From: CAYUKK01 sp964445305
Lineage (GTDB): Bacteria; Acidobacteriota; Aminicenantia; Aminicenantales; UBA8522
Length of the DNA stretch: 52,601 nt
Assembly (NCBI GenBank): GCA_964445305.1
Contig: CAYUKK010000224.1
Location: 1-52,601, forward strand
Direction: 5' to 3'
Shown: in pieces, positions 8,090-17,327 of the stretch
How positions within the stretch are numbered: position 1 is the first letter of the stretch
Layout: the number at the start of each line of letters is the position of its first letter
Translations under genes and position numbers: made by a program
The notes under the pieces: model-generated
Told to the model about the DNA's origin: nothing
Databases searched by the model: none
Seen by the model: only the letters and a program-made list of their open reading frames with translations

Positions 8090-9117
8090 GAGCCTTCTTG
8101 CTTGATTTCGATTTTCCAGCCCACCAGCCGGGAGGCCAGTTTTACATTGATGCCTCTCTTGCCTATGGCCAAGGAGAGCTGGTCACGGGCAACGACGGCT
8201 TGGAGTACTTTTCCCTCCTTGTCGAGGAGAACAAGCCTTTCGATACGGGCCGGGCTTAGCGCCGCTTTGGCGTACTTCAAGGGATGAGGGGACCATTCGA
8301 TGATGTCGATTTTTTCACCCTGGAGCTCTTTGCTAATAGCCAGAATCCGGTTGCCCTTGACGCCGATGCACGCGCCGACAGGGTCGATGTCCCTGTCTCT
8401 GGACACCACAGCCACTTTCGCTCTCTCCCCGGGTTGCCGGACGAGGTCTTTGATTTCCACATGGCCGTTGGCCAGCTCGGGGATTTCGTGCTCGAGGAGC
8501 TTGGCCAGGAACTTCGGGTGGGCCCTGGAAACGAGGACCTGGGGTCCTTTGGTTGTTTTCTGGACCTGGGTAATGAGAGCCTTAACGGTGTCGCCGCGTT
8601 TAAACTCCTCGCCCGGAAGCTTCTCCCTGACCGGGAAAAGGGCTTCCGTCTTATTGATTTCGAGGATGATGTTGGAGTTTTCAAAACGGCGCACCGAGCC
8701 GGTAACGATTTCCCCGACGCGGGGAGCAAATTCGAGGTAGACTTTCTCCTGCTCGGCGTCCCTGACTTTCTGGAAGATGACCTGCTTGGCCGCCTGAGCT
8801 GAGATCCGGCCGAGAGTTTCTGCCGGCAAATCGATCTCGACCAATTCGCCAAGAGCGAGGTTTGGCCTTATCTTCCTCGCTTCCTCCAGGGATATTTCGA
8901 CAGCCGGGTCGGCTGGCTTCTCCGTGATTTTCTTGACGGCATAAACACGGAGCTCGCCCTTCTCCGGGCGAAAATCAACCTGGACCTTCTCGTTGTTGCT
9001 GAAATACTTCGTCGAGGCCACGCGCAGGGATTCCTCGATAGCGCTGATGATGACCGACGGCTGGACGCCGCGCTCTTTGCTCAGCTGCAAAATAGTATTC
9101 CACACGTTTATCTTCAT
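8086..9117 (-). CDS. nusA: Transcription termination/antitermination factor NusA
   Basis: 343 aa. NusA binds RNA polymerase and modulates pausing, termination and antitermination. The N-terminal polymerase-binding domain covers about 1-125, an S1 domain about 130-200 (VGEIVTGSVRRFENSNIILEI), KH1 contains GACIGVKGNR and KH2 ends with AIGKRGINVKLASRLVGWKIEI. It stops right after KH2 and has no C-terminal acidic repeats, as in many non-proteobacterial NusA proteins. It is the first gene of the translation cluster. The usual upstream partner rimP is missing: the neighbour is hppA, with a promoter in between. Confidence 0.95.
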   Translation of the reverse strand: MKINVWNTILQLSKERGVQPSVIISAIEESLRVASTKYFSNNEKVQVDFRPEKGELRVYAVKKITEKPADPAVEISLEEARKIRPNLALGELVEIDLPAETLGRISAQAAKQVIFQKVRDAEQEKVYLEFAPRVGEIVTGSVRRFENSNIILEINKTEALFPVREKLPGEEFKRGDTVKALITQVQKTTKGPQVLVSRAHPKFLAKLLEHEIPELANGHVEIKDLVRQPGERAKVAVVSRDRDIDPVGACIGVKGNRILAISKELQGEKIDIIEWSPHPLKYAKAALSPARIERLVLLDKEGKVLQAVVARDQLSLAIGKRGINVKLASRLVGWKIEIKQEGS

Positions 9118-9158
9118 CGTCTTGGCCTCAAACGGATGAGGGGAACGAAGGAAAAATG

Positions 9159-9187
9159 ATTATATCGAAATGAGGTCAGGAGTGCAA
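9159..9187 (-). promoter_or_regulatory. Sigma70-type promoter of the nusA-infB-truB cluster
   Basis: Minus strand: -35 TTGCAC (9182-9187), 17-base spacer, -10 TATAAT (9159-9164), located in the 71-base gap between hppA and nusA. Spacing and -10 are ideal, giving a leader of about 35 bases. Confidence 0.65.
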
Positions 9188-9188
9188 A

Positions 9189-11474
9189 TCATTGGGAGGT
9201 TGGGGCGCAAGCTTCTTCTTCCCGATAAAATTCCTTCATCCCGGGTCGCTTGGAGTACCAGATAGAAATGAGAGCCGCCACGAGGGCGACGACGATAAAA
9301 ATCCCCGTTCCCCAGGTCAACCGCTGGTACTGGATGATGATCGGAGCGGCCAGAAGGGAGACGAGGTTGATGACCTTGATCATCGGGTTGAGGGCTGGCC
9401 CGGCCGTGTCCTTGAGGGGGTCGCCCACCGTATCCCCAACAACCGCCGCTTTGTGGGCATCTGAACCCTTGCCTCCATAAAGCCCATCTTCAATCGTCTT
9501 CTTGGCATTATCCCAGGCTCCGCCGCCGTTGGCCATGAAAACGGCCAGGAGCTGGCCGGAAAGGATGGCTCCGCCGAGAAAGCCGCCCAGGGCCTCGACT
9601 TGAAGAGTCAGGCCGACGATGAGGGGAGAAAGCACAGCTAAAAGGGCCAGACCGATGAGCTCCTTCTGGGCGGCGACAGTGCAGATACTGACAGCCTTCC
9701 GGTAATCCGGCTTGATGCGGCCTTCCATGAGCCCGGGAATCTTGAACTGCCGCCGGACTTCCATGACGATGAGAGAGGCGGCTCGTGATACAGCGTTGAT
9801 CGTCAGGGAGGAGAAGAGCCAGGGGATGGCTCCGCCGATGAGCATCCCGATGAGGACGACAGGGATGGAAATGCGAATGCCCGTGGTCAGAAGATGCTGG
9901 GCTTCTGGAATGTTCATCTGAGCCTGGACCTTGCTGACGTCGGTCATGTAGGAGCCGAAAAGCGAGACGGCGGCGATAACCGCCGAGCCGATGGCTACCC
10001 CCTTGGTGATGGCCTTCGTGGTGTTGCCGACGGCGTCGAGGTCGGCCATGATCTGGCGAGCTTGCTTATCCATGCCGGCCATCTCGCCGATGCCATTGGC
10101 GTTATCCGAAATGGGCCCGAAGGAATCCATGGCCACGTTGTTTCCCGTGAGAGTCAACATCCCGATGCCCGTCATGGCCACGCCATAAAGGACAAAAGAA
10201 ACCGGTTGCCCCCAATAGATGAGCAGCGCCGAGAGGATGGTCCCGGCAATCACCAGGATGGCCCAGACCGTCGATTCCATGCCCACGGACAGGCCGCTCA
10301 GGATGACGGTGGCCGACCCGGTCCGCGACGACCGCGCGATCTCCTTGACAGGCGCGTGGTGCGTGTGGGTGAAATACTTGGTTAGCTCGTCGATGGCGAT
10401 GGCCAGGATGATTCCGGCCCCTACGGAGAAGAAGGCCCGCCATTCTTTCATGTAAAAATGAGCCAGAAAGGCGAAAGAGACGAAACACAGCCCGGCCGAC
10501 GTGTAAAAGCCGCGGTTGATGCCGGCCATGGCATCGCCTCTTTTTTCTTCCTTTTTCCCCCGCACCTGATAAGTACCAACAATCGAGGAGAAGACGCCAA
10601 TTCCCCGGACGAGAAGGGGGAAAATGATCCATTTGATTTCGCCGGTGAGATGGACGAGGGCCAGGCCAAGGATAATGCCGGAGACGATGGTCACCTCATA
10701 GCTTTCAAAAATATCGGCGGCCATGCCGGCGCAATCGCCAACGTTATCACCCACGAGGTCGGCCACGACGGCGGCGTTGCGCGGGTCATCCTCAGGGATG
10801 CAAGCTTCCACTTTGCCCACCAGGTCAGCGCCAACGTCGGCAGCTTTGGTGTAGATGCCGCCTCCGACGCGCATGAACAGGGCGAGGAGCGTTCCGCCAA
10901 AACCAAACCCGAGGAGGGCGTCGGGCGCTGCTTTCTGGAAAATCATGAAGATAGTCGTGCCGCCCAGAAGTCCGAGGCCATCGGTCAACATCCCGGTGAT
11001 GGTGCCGGCCCGATAGGCGATCTTGAGCGACTTATCGAAGCTCGTTCGGGCTGCAGCCGCCACCCTCACGTTTCCCTGGACGGCCATGCGCATGCCGAAC
11101 TGCCCGACCATCAGGGAGAACATGGCTCCCAGGACAAAGGCTCCGGCTCGGCCGAGGCCGATGACCATCTTAACCCTTTCCGGGCTGAGGTGGGGGAAAC
11201 GCTCCAGGGCTTCCGTCGAAGGAGGGACGATGTACACGCTGAAGAAGAGGGCAAAGGTGAGGAGGATGATCAAGGGGAGGATGGTCTTGAGTTGCCGCAT
11301 CAGGTAGGCATCTGCTCCCTGCTTGATGGCTTCCCAGACTTCGATCATCCGCTGGTTTCCTTTGTCTTCCCTCATAATTTGGAAGCGGAGGAAAAGCGCG
11401 TAGGCGAGTCCAAGAAGAGCGATACCCAGAACGGACCAGAGAGCAGCCGTTTCGAAAGCCGTGGCTTCGAGCAT
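9189..11474 (-). CDS. hppA: Membrane-bound H+-translocating pyrophosphatase (K+-independent type)
   Basis: 761 aa from the ATG at 11474, which has an AAGGAGA ribosome site. The frame stays open to 11891, but that extension lies over miaB and past this gene's promoter. The protein hydrolyses PPi and pumps ions across the inner membrane through about 16 helices. The PPi-binding motif DVGADLVGKVE is at 213-223 and DNVGD at 243-247. Residues 483-489 read GNTTKAI: Lys at this site marks the K+-independent, H+-pumping class, whereas K+-dependent (often Na+) enzymes have Ala. The cell can thus recover energy from biosynthetic PPi. Confidence 0.93.
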   Translation of the reverse strand: MLEATAFETAALWSVLGIALLGLAYALFLRFQIMREDKGNQRMIEVWEAIKQGADAYLMRQLKTILPLIILLTFALFFSVYIVPPSTEALERFPHLSPERVKMVIGLGRAGAFVLGAMFSLMVGQFGMRMAVQGNVRVAAAARTSFDKSLKIAYRAGTITGMLTDGLGLLGGTTIFMIFQKAAPDALLGFGFGGTLLALFMRVGGGIYTKAADVGADLVGKVEACIPEDDPRNAAVVADLVGDNVGDCAGMAADIFESYEVTIVSGIILGLALVHLTGEIKWIIFPLLVRGIGVFSSIVGTYQVRGKKEEKRGDAMAGINRGFYTSAGLCFVSFAFLAHFYMKEWRAFFSVGAGIILAIAIDELTKYFTHTHHAPVKEIARSSRTGSATVILSGLSVGMESTVWAILVIAGTILSALLIYWGQPVSFVLYGVAMTGIGMLTLTGNNVAMDSFGPISDNANGIGEMAGMDKQARQIMADLDAVGNTTKAITKGVAIGSAVIAAVSLFGSYMTDVSKVQAQMNIPEAQHLLTTGIRISIPVVLIGMLIGGAIPWLFSSLTINAVSRAASLIVMEVRRQFKIPGLMEGRIKPDYRKAVSICTVAAQKELIGLALLAVLSPLIVGLTLQVEALGGFLGGAILSGQLLAVFMANGGGAWDNAKKTIEDGLYGGKGSDAHKAAVVGDTVGDPLKDTAGPALNPMIKVINLVSLLAAPIIIQYQRLTWGTGIFIVVALVAALISIWYSKRPGMKEFYREEEACAPTSQ

Positions 11475-11561
11475 CTGCTTTTCTCCTTCGAGGAAAGTTT
11501 TTACCGTGAGCCTTTGCGACTGTGGGCTGAGCTTCCCTTGTTGGGGAAATTTTGGAGAGCT

Positions 11562-11590
11562 TGTATACCACAAGCCAGCGACGGAGTCAA
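11562..11590 (-). promoter_or_regulatory. Sigma70-type promoter of hppA
   Basis: Minus strand: -35 TTGACT (11585-11590), 17-base spacer, -10 TATACA (11562-11567). It lies between the end of miaB and hppA and implies a leader of about 80 bases. Confidence 0.65.
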
Positions 11591-11607
11591 GGATGCGGCC
11601 TCCTCGG

Positions 11608-12912
11608 TCATTCGTTGACGCGCTCGCCGCGCAGGCTGTAGGGGCCGTAGCCAGTGATGCACACGCGCACGAACTCGCCCCGGCAATCGATGGGCGAACA
11701 AAAATTGACGACCTCAAAGCCTTCGTTTCGGCCAGTGTAAAGGTGGGGTGTTTTTGGGGCTTGGCCGAGGCAGAGAACGGGCATGGTTTGGCCCACCTGA
11801 GCACGGTGGTTTTCGAGCTGGATTTCTCGCTGGAGCTTCTGGACCTCCTCGAGTCGCCGCGTTTTTTCGGCCAAGGGGACGTCGTCCTCAAGACGGGAAG
11901 CTTCCGTTAAAGGCCGAGGAGAATAGCGGAAAGAAAAAATGTTGGTAAAACGGACTGTCTTAAGCATGTCGAGCGTGGCCTCAAAATCTTTTTCTGTCTC
12001 TCCGGGAAAGCCGACGATGATGTCCGTGCTCAGGCTGATGTGGGGCATCAGCCGTCGGAGCAGAGCGACGATGTCCAGATAATTTTCCGGCGTGTACCCT
12101 CTTTTCATTTTTTTTAGAATGGCTGTCGACCCGGATTGAAGGGGGAGGTGAAGCTGGCGGCAAACGGTGGGCAAGGCGGCCATCGTCTCGGCGATTTGAG
12201 GAGTGAAGTTTCGGGGATGGGAAGTGAGAAAGCGAACCCAAGCGATATCATCGACCCGGGCTACTCGGTGGAGGAGTTCAGGGAAGCCGTGACCTGATTC
12301 AGGGTCGTGGTAACTATTGACGTTCTGCCCAAGAAGCTGAATCTCCTTATAGCCTCGTTCAGCCAGATGGGATACCTCGCTGACGATGGAGCGAAGGGGA
12401 CGATATTTTTCCCGGCCTCGCGTATAAGGCACGATACAGTAAGCACAAAAATTATCGCATCCTTCCATGACAGTGACATAGGCGCTCGTTGAGCTTTCCC
12501 TGACGATGAGTTGAGGGGGAAATTCCTTCCATTCCTTGGACCAGGATGTGAGGACATGCTTTTCGTGGGAGCTCGCTCCGATGAGCTGAGGAAGCTGGTC
12601 GTAGTTATCAGGCCCAAGAACAAAGTCAATGGCCGGGTTTTTTCCCAAGAGGTCAGTCCCGCGAAGCTGAGCCACACAGCCGACGACACCGATTTGAACC
12701 GGCTTTCTCTTTTTCAGAGCAGCCAGACGGCCCAGGTAAGAGTAAAGCTTTTCCTCTGACTTCTGCCGGACGGCGCATGTGTTGACAATCAACAAATCCG
12801 CCTCTTCAGCTCGACCCGTTCTTAGCGCTCCGGCGTGCTCGAGGATTCCGGCTACCCGTTCCGAGTCGCTTTCGTTCATTTGGCAGCCGAACGTCCGGAT
12901 GAAAAATTTCAT
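11608..12912 (-). CDS. miaB: tRNA-2-methylthio-N6-dimethylallyladenosine synthase MiaB
   Basis: 434 aa, normal length. MiaB is a radical-SAM methylthiotransferase that modifies i6A37 of tRNAs. The N-terminal UPF0004 domain has the auxiliary-cluster cysteines C10, C46 and C79; the radical-SAM triad is C152, C156 and C159 in GCDNFCAYC; the C-terminal ~65 residues look like a TRAM RNA-binding domain. The gene stands between the recN run and hppA. A TATAAT-like -10 (12941-12946 on the minus strand) lies upstream but has no good -35. Confidence 0.93.
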   Translation of the reverse strand: MKFFIRTFGCQMNESDSERVAGILEHAGALRTGRAEEADLLIVNTCAVRQKSEEKLYSYLGRLAALKKRKPVQIGVVGCVAQLRGTDLLGKNPAIDFVLGPDNYDQLPQLIGASSHEKHVLTSWSKEWKEFPPQLIVRESSTSAYVTVMEGCDNFCAYCIVPYTRGREKYRPLRSIVSEVSHLAERGYKEIQLLGQNVNSYHDPESGHGFPELLHRVARVDDIAWVRFLTSHPRNFTPQIAETMAALPTVCRQLHLPLQSGSTAILKKMKRGYTPENYLDIVALLRRLMPHISLSTDIIVGFPGETEKDFEATLDMLKTVRFTNIFSFRYSPRPLTEASRLEDDVPLAEKTRRLEEVQKLQREIQLENHRAQVGQTMPVLCLGQAPKTPHLYTGRNEGFEVVNFCSPIDCRGEFVRVCITGYGPYSLRGERVNE

Positions 12913-12995
12913 CTTCTTTGTCTGTTCTTTCGTCTTTTATATTATAAACGAATTCAGAGGAATAAGCGCTGAGATTGTCCCAACTTTCTTTGAGC

Positions 12996-13442
12996 TTATG
13001 CCTTGAGAAGGTCAGCGAGGAGGTCGGCGGCGTCGGCGACAAACTTGGGACAGAGTTTATGGAAGACGCCCCTTTCCTTGGCCTGGCTGTATCCATCGTC
13101 GGTCGACAGGTCGACGCCGATGAGCTCTCGACAGAGGAGCGAGCCATGCTTGGCCTCAAACCGGCTCATGAACTCTCTGGTGATGGCGTAAGTCTTTTCT
13201 CTCGCTTCTTCATCCTTGGGATGGGTTCGTCCGTACTTGAGGCCAATCGTCAACAGGCCACCAGTTATTGCGCCGCAGGTCTGACCCAACCTGGCCATGC
13301 CGCCCCCAAAGGCCTGGGCGATTTGGCGCGCTCTTTCTTTTTCCAGGCCGAGGGCTTCGCTGAAAGCCCCAAAGACAGCTTGGGAGCAGCTCCATCCTTC
13401 CTCAAAACTCTTGACCGCCTCCTCAGCTTGCCTGGTTTTCAT
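12996..13442 (-). CDS. C_GCAxxG_C_C family redox-type protein
   Basis: 148 aa from the ATG at 13442; the frame is open to 13724 only across recN. The four conserved cysteines of the family are visible: C19 in GWSCSQAV, C56 in GQTCGAITGG, C104 in LLCREL and C131 in KLCPKFV. Members are small, probably redox-active or metal-binding proteins of unsettled function, common in anaerobes. It overlaps the 3' end of recN by 4 bases, so it is translationally coupled. Confidence 0.85.
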   Translation of the reverse strand: MKTRQAEEAVKSFEEGWSCSQAVFGAFSEALGLEKERARQIAQAFGGGMARLGQTCGAITGGLLTIGLKYGRTHPKDEEAREKTYAITREFMSRFEAKHGSLLCRELIGVDLSTDDGYSQAKERGVFHKLCPKFVADAADLLADLLKA

Positions 13443-15145
13443 GAGGATTTCTTCTTTCCCTTTCCTTCTTTCTGGCGATGAAGAAGCATGTCCCTGGCTG
13501 TGGCGAGGGAGGCCTCTGTCTGTCGGCTCCCGGCCAACAGGCGGGATATTTCTTCTATTCTTTCCGGGAAGCTCAGCTCGGCGACAGTCGTATAAGTCCG
13601 CTCGCGTTCGATCTTTTTGTCGATCCGGTAATGATGGGGAGCAAAGCTGGCGATTTGGGGAAGGTGGGTGATGCAAATAACCTGGTGGCGCTCGGCCAGA
13701 GAACGGAGCTTCTCGGCTATACATTCGGCTGTCTTGCCGCCCACTCCGGAGTCGATTTCGTCGAAGATAAGGGTCTTGAGTCGAGCTTTTTCCTTGCCGA
13801 TGGTTTTGAGGGCGAGCATGATTCGGGATAGCTCTCCGCCCGAGGCGATTTTCCGGAGCGGCCGGAGCTCCTCTCCTGGGTTGGGGCTGATGAGAAATTC
13901 CACCTCATCCAGGCCCGTGTCTTTGATTTTCTCCGGTTCCTCGAGCGCTGGCGGAGAGGACTCGATTTTTATTTGAAAGCGCGCTTTTTTCATGCCCAGC
14001 CAGGCGAGCTCATCCTCCATCTTCTTTTCCAGGAAAGAAGCTTGCTCTTTCCTTCGCGAGGACAGGTCTTCCGCTTTTTTCCGGTATTCTTCGAAGGTGG
14101 CCCGGAGCTCGGCGTCCACCTCCGCCAGCTTTTCCTCGCTCTGGACAAGCGCTTCGTAGTCGGCGCGAGCCCGGTCGAGGAAATGGAGGATATCCTCCTC
14201 ATCGTGGCCGTATTTCCGCCGCAGCTTGTCGAGAATGCTCAGTCTGGCCTCCACTTCTTCCAGTCTTTCCGGGCCGAGGTTCTGTCGGTCCCTGAACCTG
14301 ACCAGGCAATCCGCCAGCTCGCGGACGGTGATGGAAGCCTGACGCAGGAACTCCCTGAAAGAAGGGAGTTCCCGTTCAAAGGGCTCGAGTTCCCGGACCA
14401 TCTCTTCAAGGCGACCAAGCTGGGCAAGAAGTGAGTCCTCCCCGAGGTAACTGACGTCGAGGGCTTTTTCGACGAGCTGAAAGATTTTCTCAGCGTTTTT
14501 AAGGATATCCCTTTCGGCCTGAAGCTCTTGCCATTCGCCCGGCCGCAGCCCTGCCGATTCGATTTCCTTAATCTGGAATGATAGAAAATCCAGGCGTTGC
14601 TCGCGTTCCCTTTGGCGGGATTGGAGCTCCCTCTTCTCGCGGACAAGGCGCCTCACTTTCTGAGCCAAAGCGGTCACCTCCTCCCGCATCTGGACGAGGC
14701 CGAGGAACTGGTCAAGGAAAAGGAGGTGGCTTTCGAGGTGGAGGAGGAAAACATGGTCGTTTTGGCCGTAGATATCGACAATGGCCGGCCCGAGCTCCCG
14801 CAGAGTCTTGACCGGGACAAGCACGCCGTTGAGATAGGCTTTCCCCGGCCCTTCCCTCGGGATTTTCCTCTGGATGAGGAGCTCTCCTTCAGCCAGAAGG
14901 GAGGCCCACTCAGCGGGCAATTTTTCACCCAAGGGAAGGTCAAAAACAGCTTCGATCGTCGCCTCGTCTTTTCCCGTCCGGATGAGTTCGGGAGAGGCTT
15001 TTTCCCCGAGAAGGAGTTTGATCCCATCGATGATGATGGATTTTCCGGCTCCTGTCTCGCCAGTGAGGATGGTGAAACCTTCCCGGAAGCATAGATCAAG
15101 GTCTTCGATGGTGGCCAGGTTCTGGATGCGGAGAGAGCGGATCAT
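13439..15145 (-). CDS. recN: DNA repair protein RecN
   Basis: 568 aa, normal length. RecN is an SMC-like ATPase acting in double-strand break repair. Walker A GETGAGKS is at 29-36, followed by a long central coiled coil (about 150-370), then the signature SGGELSR and Walker B TLIFDEIDSGVGG near the C-terminus. It starts 12 bases after the S8 protease gene and ends overlapping the C_GCAxxG_C_C gene, so it belongs to the long minus-strand run beginning near 20469. No LexA-like box is obvious. Confidence 0.95.
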   Translation of the reverse strand: MIRSLRIQNLATIEDLDLCFREGFTILTGETGAGKSIIIDGIKLLLGEKASPELIRTGKDEATIEAVFDLPLGEKLPAEWASLLAEGELLIQRKIPREGPGKAYLNGVLVPVKTLRELGPAIVDIYGQNDHVFLLHLESHLLFLDQFLGLVQMREEVTALAQKVRRLVREKRELQSRQREREQRLDFLSFQIKEIESAGLRPGEWQELQAERDILKNAEKIFQLVEKALDVSYLGEDSLLAQLGRLEEMVRELEPFERELPSFREFLRQASITVRELADCLVRFRDRQNLGPERLEEVEARLSILDKLRRKYGHDEEDILHFLDRARADYEALVQSEEKLAEVDAELRATFEEYRKKAEDLSSRRKEQASFLEKKMEDELAWLGMKKARFQIKIESSPPALEEPEKIKDTGLDEVEFLISPNPGEELRPLRKIASGGELSRIMLALKTIGKEKARLKTLIFDEIDSGVGGKTAECIAEKLRSLAERHQVICITHLPQIASFAPHHYRIDKKIERERTYTTVAELSFPERIEEISRLLAGSRQTEASLATARDMLLHRQKEGKGKKKSS

Positions 15146-15157
15146 CCCCGTCTTTAT

Positions 15158-16513
15158 TTATTTTATTTTGATGGGCACAAGGGCCTTTTCCATGTTGATC
15201 CGGCCGTAGCCAAGATAATCATCCTTGCCCTTGTGTTCCTTCGCGTTGACATCGTCAGCGGAATAGCGGATGACGTCCATGATTTGATCGACGGTCAGCC
15301 AGGGCTTGAGGGCTTTGATAAGCGCCGCCAGCCCGGCCACCTGAGGTGTGGAGAGGGAAGTCCCATTCCCGAAAGCGTAAGGAAAGGAGCCTGGACCCCA
15401 ATACCAGGTCGGGACAGCTCCAACGACCCTTATTCCTGGAGCGGCGACGTCCACCTGGGCCCCGAAATTCGACCATTCGGCGCGCTTATCCTCATAGTCC
15501 GTTGCTGCCACGGCCAGGCAATAGTCATCGTAAGCAGCCGGATAGAGGACGGAGCTATTATCGTTGCCGGTAGCGGCGACGACGACAACGCCCTTGTCGT
15601 GCGCGTACTTGAGGCTGTCCCGCAGCCCACTCGACGGCTCATCGCCGCCCAGGCTCAAGTTGATGACCGAAGCGCCGTTGTCGACAGCCCACTTGATGCC
15701 GGCGATGAGGTCGCCGTAGTCGCCTTCGCCCTTTTCATCCATGACCTTGACCGGAAGAATCTTTGAGTTCCAGGCGACTCCGGCAATCCCTTCTCGGTTA
15801 TTGGTTTCGGCCGCGGCCACGCTGGCGACAATAGTCCCATGGCCGTAATCGTCTGTGGCGTCGAAATCATTGTTGATGATATCGCGGCCGCCCGAATGGA
15901 CCTTGTTCTTAAGGTCAGGATGGAGAAGGTCGACACCCGTGTCGATGATGGCGATGAGAACATCGCTCTTGCCTTTGGTTTCTTCCCATGCCGCCGGCGC
16001 GTTGATATCGGCTTCGGATTTTCCTCGTGGACTTCCCGGCGCGCCGATTTCCTGACCGGTATTGTGAAGGTAGTACTGATAAGCGAAGAGGCTATCGTTG
16101 GGAGTAACGGCCAGCCTGGTTAGGAAGTTCGGCTCCGCATACTCGACATCAGGATTCTGGCTCAAGGCGTAAACCATCTCTTCAACCGATACCCCATCGG
16201 GTATCCTGAGCCTGTAGACTTCCAAACCGCTGACCTTGCCGATTTCCTCAGCGCCATAGGCTCGGATGGTCGCGTCGATGAGCTGGGGACGTAAAGCCGG
16301 CTTGAATTTCACGAGCACCTGGCCTGGTCTGTATCTTTCCCCGCCGTCGGGGCGAACCCAGTTCTTGTCCAGATCTCGAACAGGGCGTTGCCAGGAAGCC
16401 CGGTCTCTCGTTTTTTCCCTGTCCAAGCGGAGCCTCTGCTGGCTAAAGGAAAATGAGAAAAGGCTGAGGAGAAGAAGACCCAATGCAATTCTTTTTCGCT
16501 TCCCGCTCATCAT
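15158..16513 (-). CDS. Exported subtilisin-like (S8) serine protease
   Basis: 451 aa from the ATG at 16513, preceded by GGAGGG; a second ATG follows at once, and a farther start at 16546 would run into the preceding gene. Signal peptide about 1-25. Residues about 60-135 look like an inhibitor-I9/fervidolysin-type propeptide (RPGQVLVKFKP ... NPDVEYAEPN). The catalytic triad is D191 (IIDTGVD), H225 (DYGHGT) and S386 (GNGTSLSTP), with the oxyanion Asn in ATGNDN. All catalytic residues are intact, so it should be an active protease in the periplasm or outside. The barrel-like protein is the gene just upstream. Confidence 0.92.
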   Translation of the reverse strand: MMSGKRKRIALGLLLLSLFSFSFSQQRLRLDREKTRDRASWQRPVRDLDKNWVRPDGGERYRPGQVLVKFKPALRPQLIDATIRAYGAEEIGKVSGLEVYRLRIPDGVSVEEMVYALSQNPDVEYAEPNFLTRLAVTPNDSLFAYQYYLHNTGQEIGAPGSPRGKSEADINAPAAWEETKGKSDVLIAIIDTGVDLLHPDLKNKVHSGGRDIINNDFDATDDYGHGTIVASVAAAETNNREGIAGVAWNSKILPVKVMDEKGEGDYGDLIAGIKWAVDNGASVINLSLGGDEPSSGLRDSLKYAHDKGVVVVAATGNDNSSVLYPAAYDDYCLAVAATDYEDKRAEWSNFGAQVDVAAPGIRVVGAVPTWYWGPGSFPYAFGNGTSLSTPQVAGLAALIKALKPWLTVDQIMDVIRYSADDVNAKEHKGKDDYLGYGRINMEKALVPIKIK

Positions 16514-16535
16514 TTTTCCCTCCGCATATTCACGA

Positions 16536-17309
16536 TCAAAAAGCAAAAAGAGCCTGAATCAGGAGAGAGTAATCCGAGCCGGCCTGGCGGGGATAAAGGC
16601 CGGCCTCTGCTCGGAGCTCAAGGCTGCGGCCAATGTCCATCCTCCCCCCGAGGAGAAGACCCCATTGCCCCTTGCTTTTGATTTGTTTTTTCTCATCCCC
16701 TTTCAGGGTGCTGACAGTCTGTTTCATGGAGAAAGTTCCCCATAGATAATGGAAGCACGGCGAAAAATAGGGAGTGAATTTTTCCTGACCGGTGAGTTTG
16801 AAAACGGGTCCAGCCATCCCCCTCATCCAGGATGGGTTGGCTTCGACCGTGCCCGCGACAGCTAAACCGGGAATCTCGTATTTTTTGGGGAGGCCGAGAC
16901 AGGCCAGGATATGACCGAAGATATCGACCCCGAAACTGCCGAAGGTAAAGAGGCTCTTGCTCGCTTCGGCACCGGCCAGGATGCCGCTCACGCTGCGGCC
17001 TTCGAAGGCGATAGAAAAGGGGAGCCGGCGAAAGAAGAGCTCCGTGTAATGGGAGGAAGCATACCCGAGAAGGACGGTCAACTCAAACCCGGCCTGGAGC
17101 TCATAGTTGAGCGACAGGTTGATGAGGTAGGTGCAAAGCTGGGGCGAACCCTCGCCCTCGCCGCCTCTAAGCGCCAGGGAAAGATACTCGGAGCGTAACC
17201 CCAGCTGGAGGGATTGGGATTCGAGGCGGACCTGGCCAAAGCCGCGATTGGCGAGAGTCAAAATGGCTGTCAAAAGAAGCGCCAGCCAGAGGTGAAAATG
17301 TTTGGGCAT
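16536..17309 (-). CDS. Exported protein of unknown function, probable small outer-membrane barrel
   Basis: 257 aa. Signal peptide 1-25 (FHLWLALLLTAILTLANRGFGQ). The rest has alternating hydrophobic/polar stretches with many Gly, Tyr and Phe, and ends in Phe (SLLIQALFAF), as in outer-membrane beta-barrels. I do not recognise a family. It lies between bamD and the S8 protease with gaps of 18 and 22 bases, so co-transcription is likely. Function unknown. Confidence 0.65.
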   Translation of the reverse strand: MPKHFHLWLALLLTAILTLANRGFGQVRLESQSLQLGLRSEYLSLALRGGEGEGSPQLCTYLINLSLNYELQAGFELTVLLGYASSHYTELFFRRLPFSIAFEGRSVSGILAGAEASKSLFTFGSFGVDIFGHILACLGLPKKYEIPGLAVAGTVEANPSWMRGMAGPVFKLTGQEKFTPYFSPCFHYLWGTFSMKQTVSTLKGDEKKQIKSKGQWGLLLGGRMDIGRSLELRAEAGLYPRQAGSDYSLLIQALFAF

Positions 17310-17327
17310 TTAGACCTCCCCCGTTCG

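Noticed and set aside
10458..11618. 386-codon plus-strand open frame opposite hppA
   Set aside because: Low-complexity, His/Asp/Gly-rich antisense frame over a highly conserved gene; no domain recognised.
11475..11891. N-terminal extension of hppA
   Set aside because: It overlaps miaB and the hppA promoter; the start at 11474 has a strong ribosome site and a proper first helix.
13443..13724. N-terminal extension of the C_GCAxxG_C_C protein
   Set aside because: Pro/Arg/Ser-rich reading of recN in another frame; the family begins at 13442.
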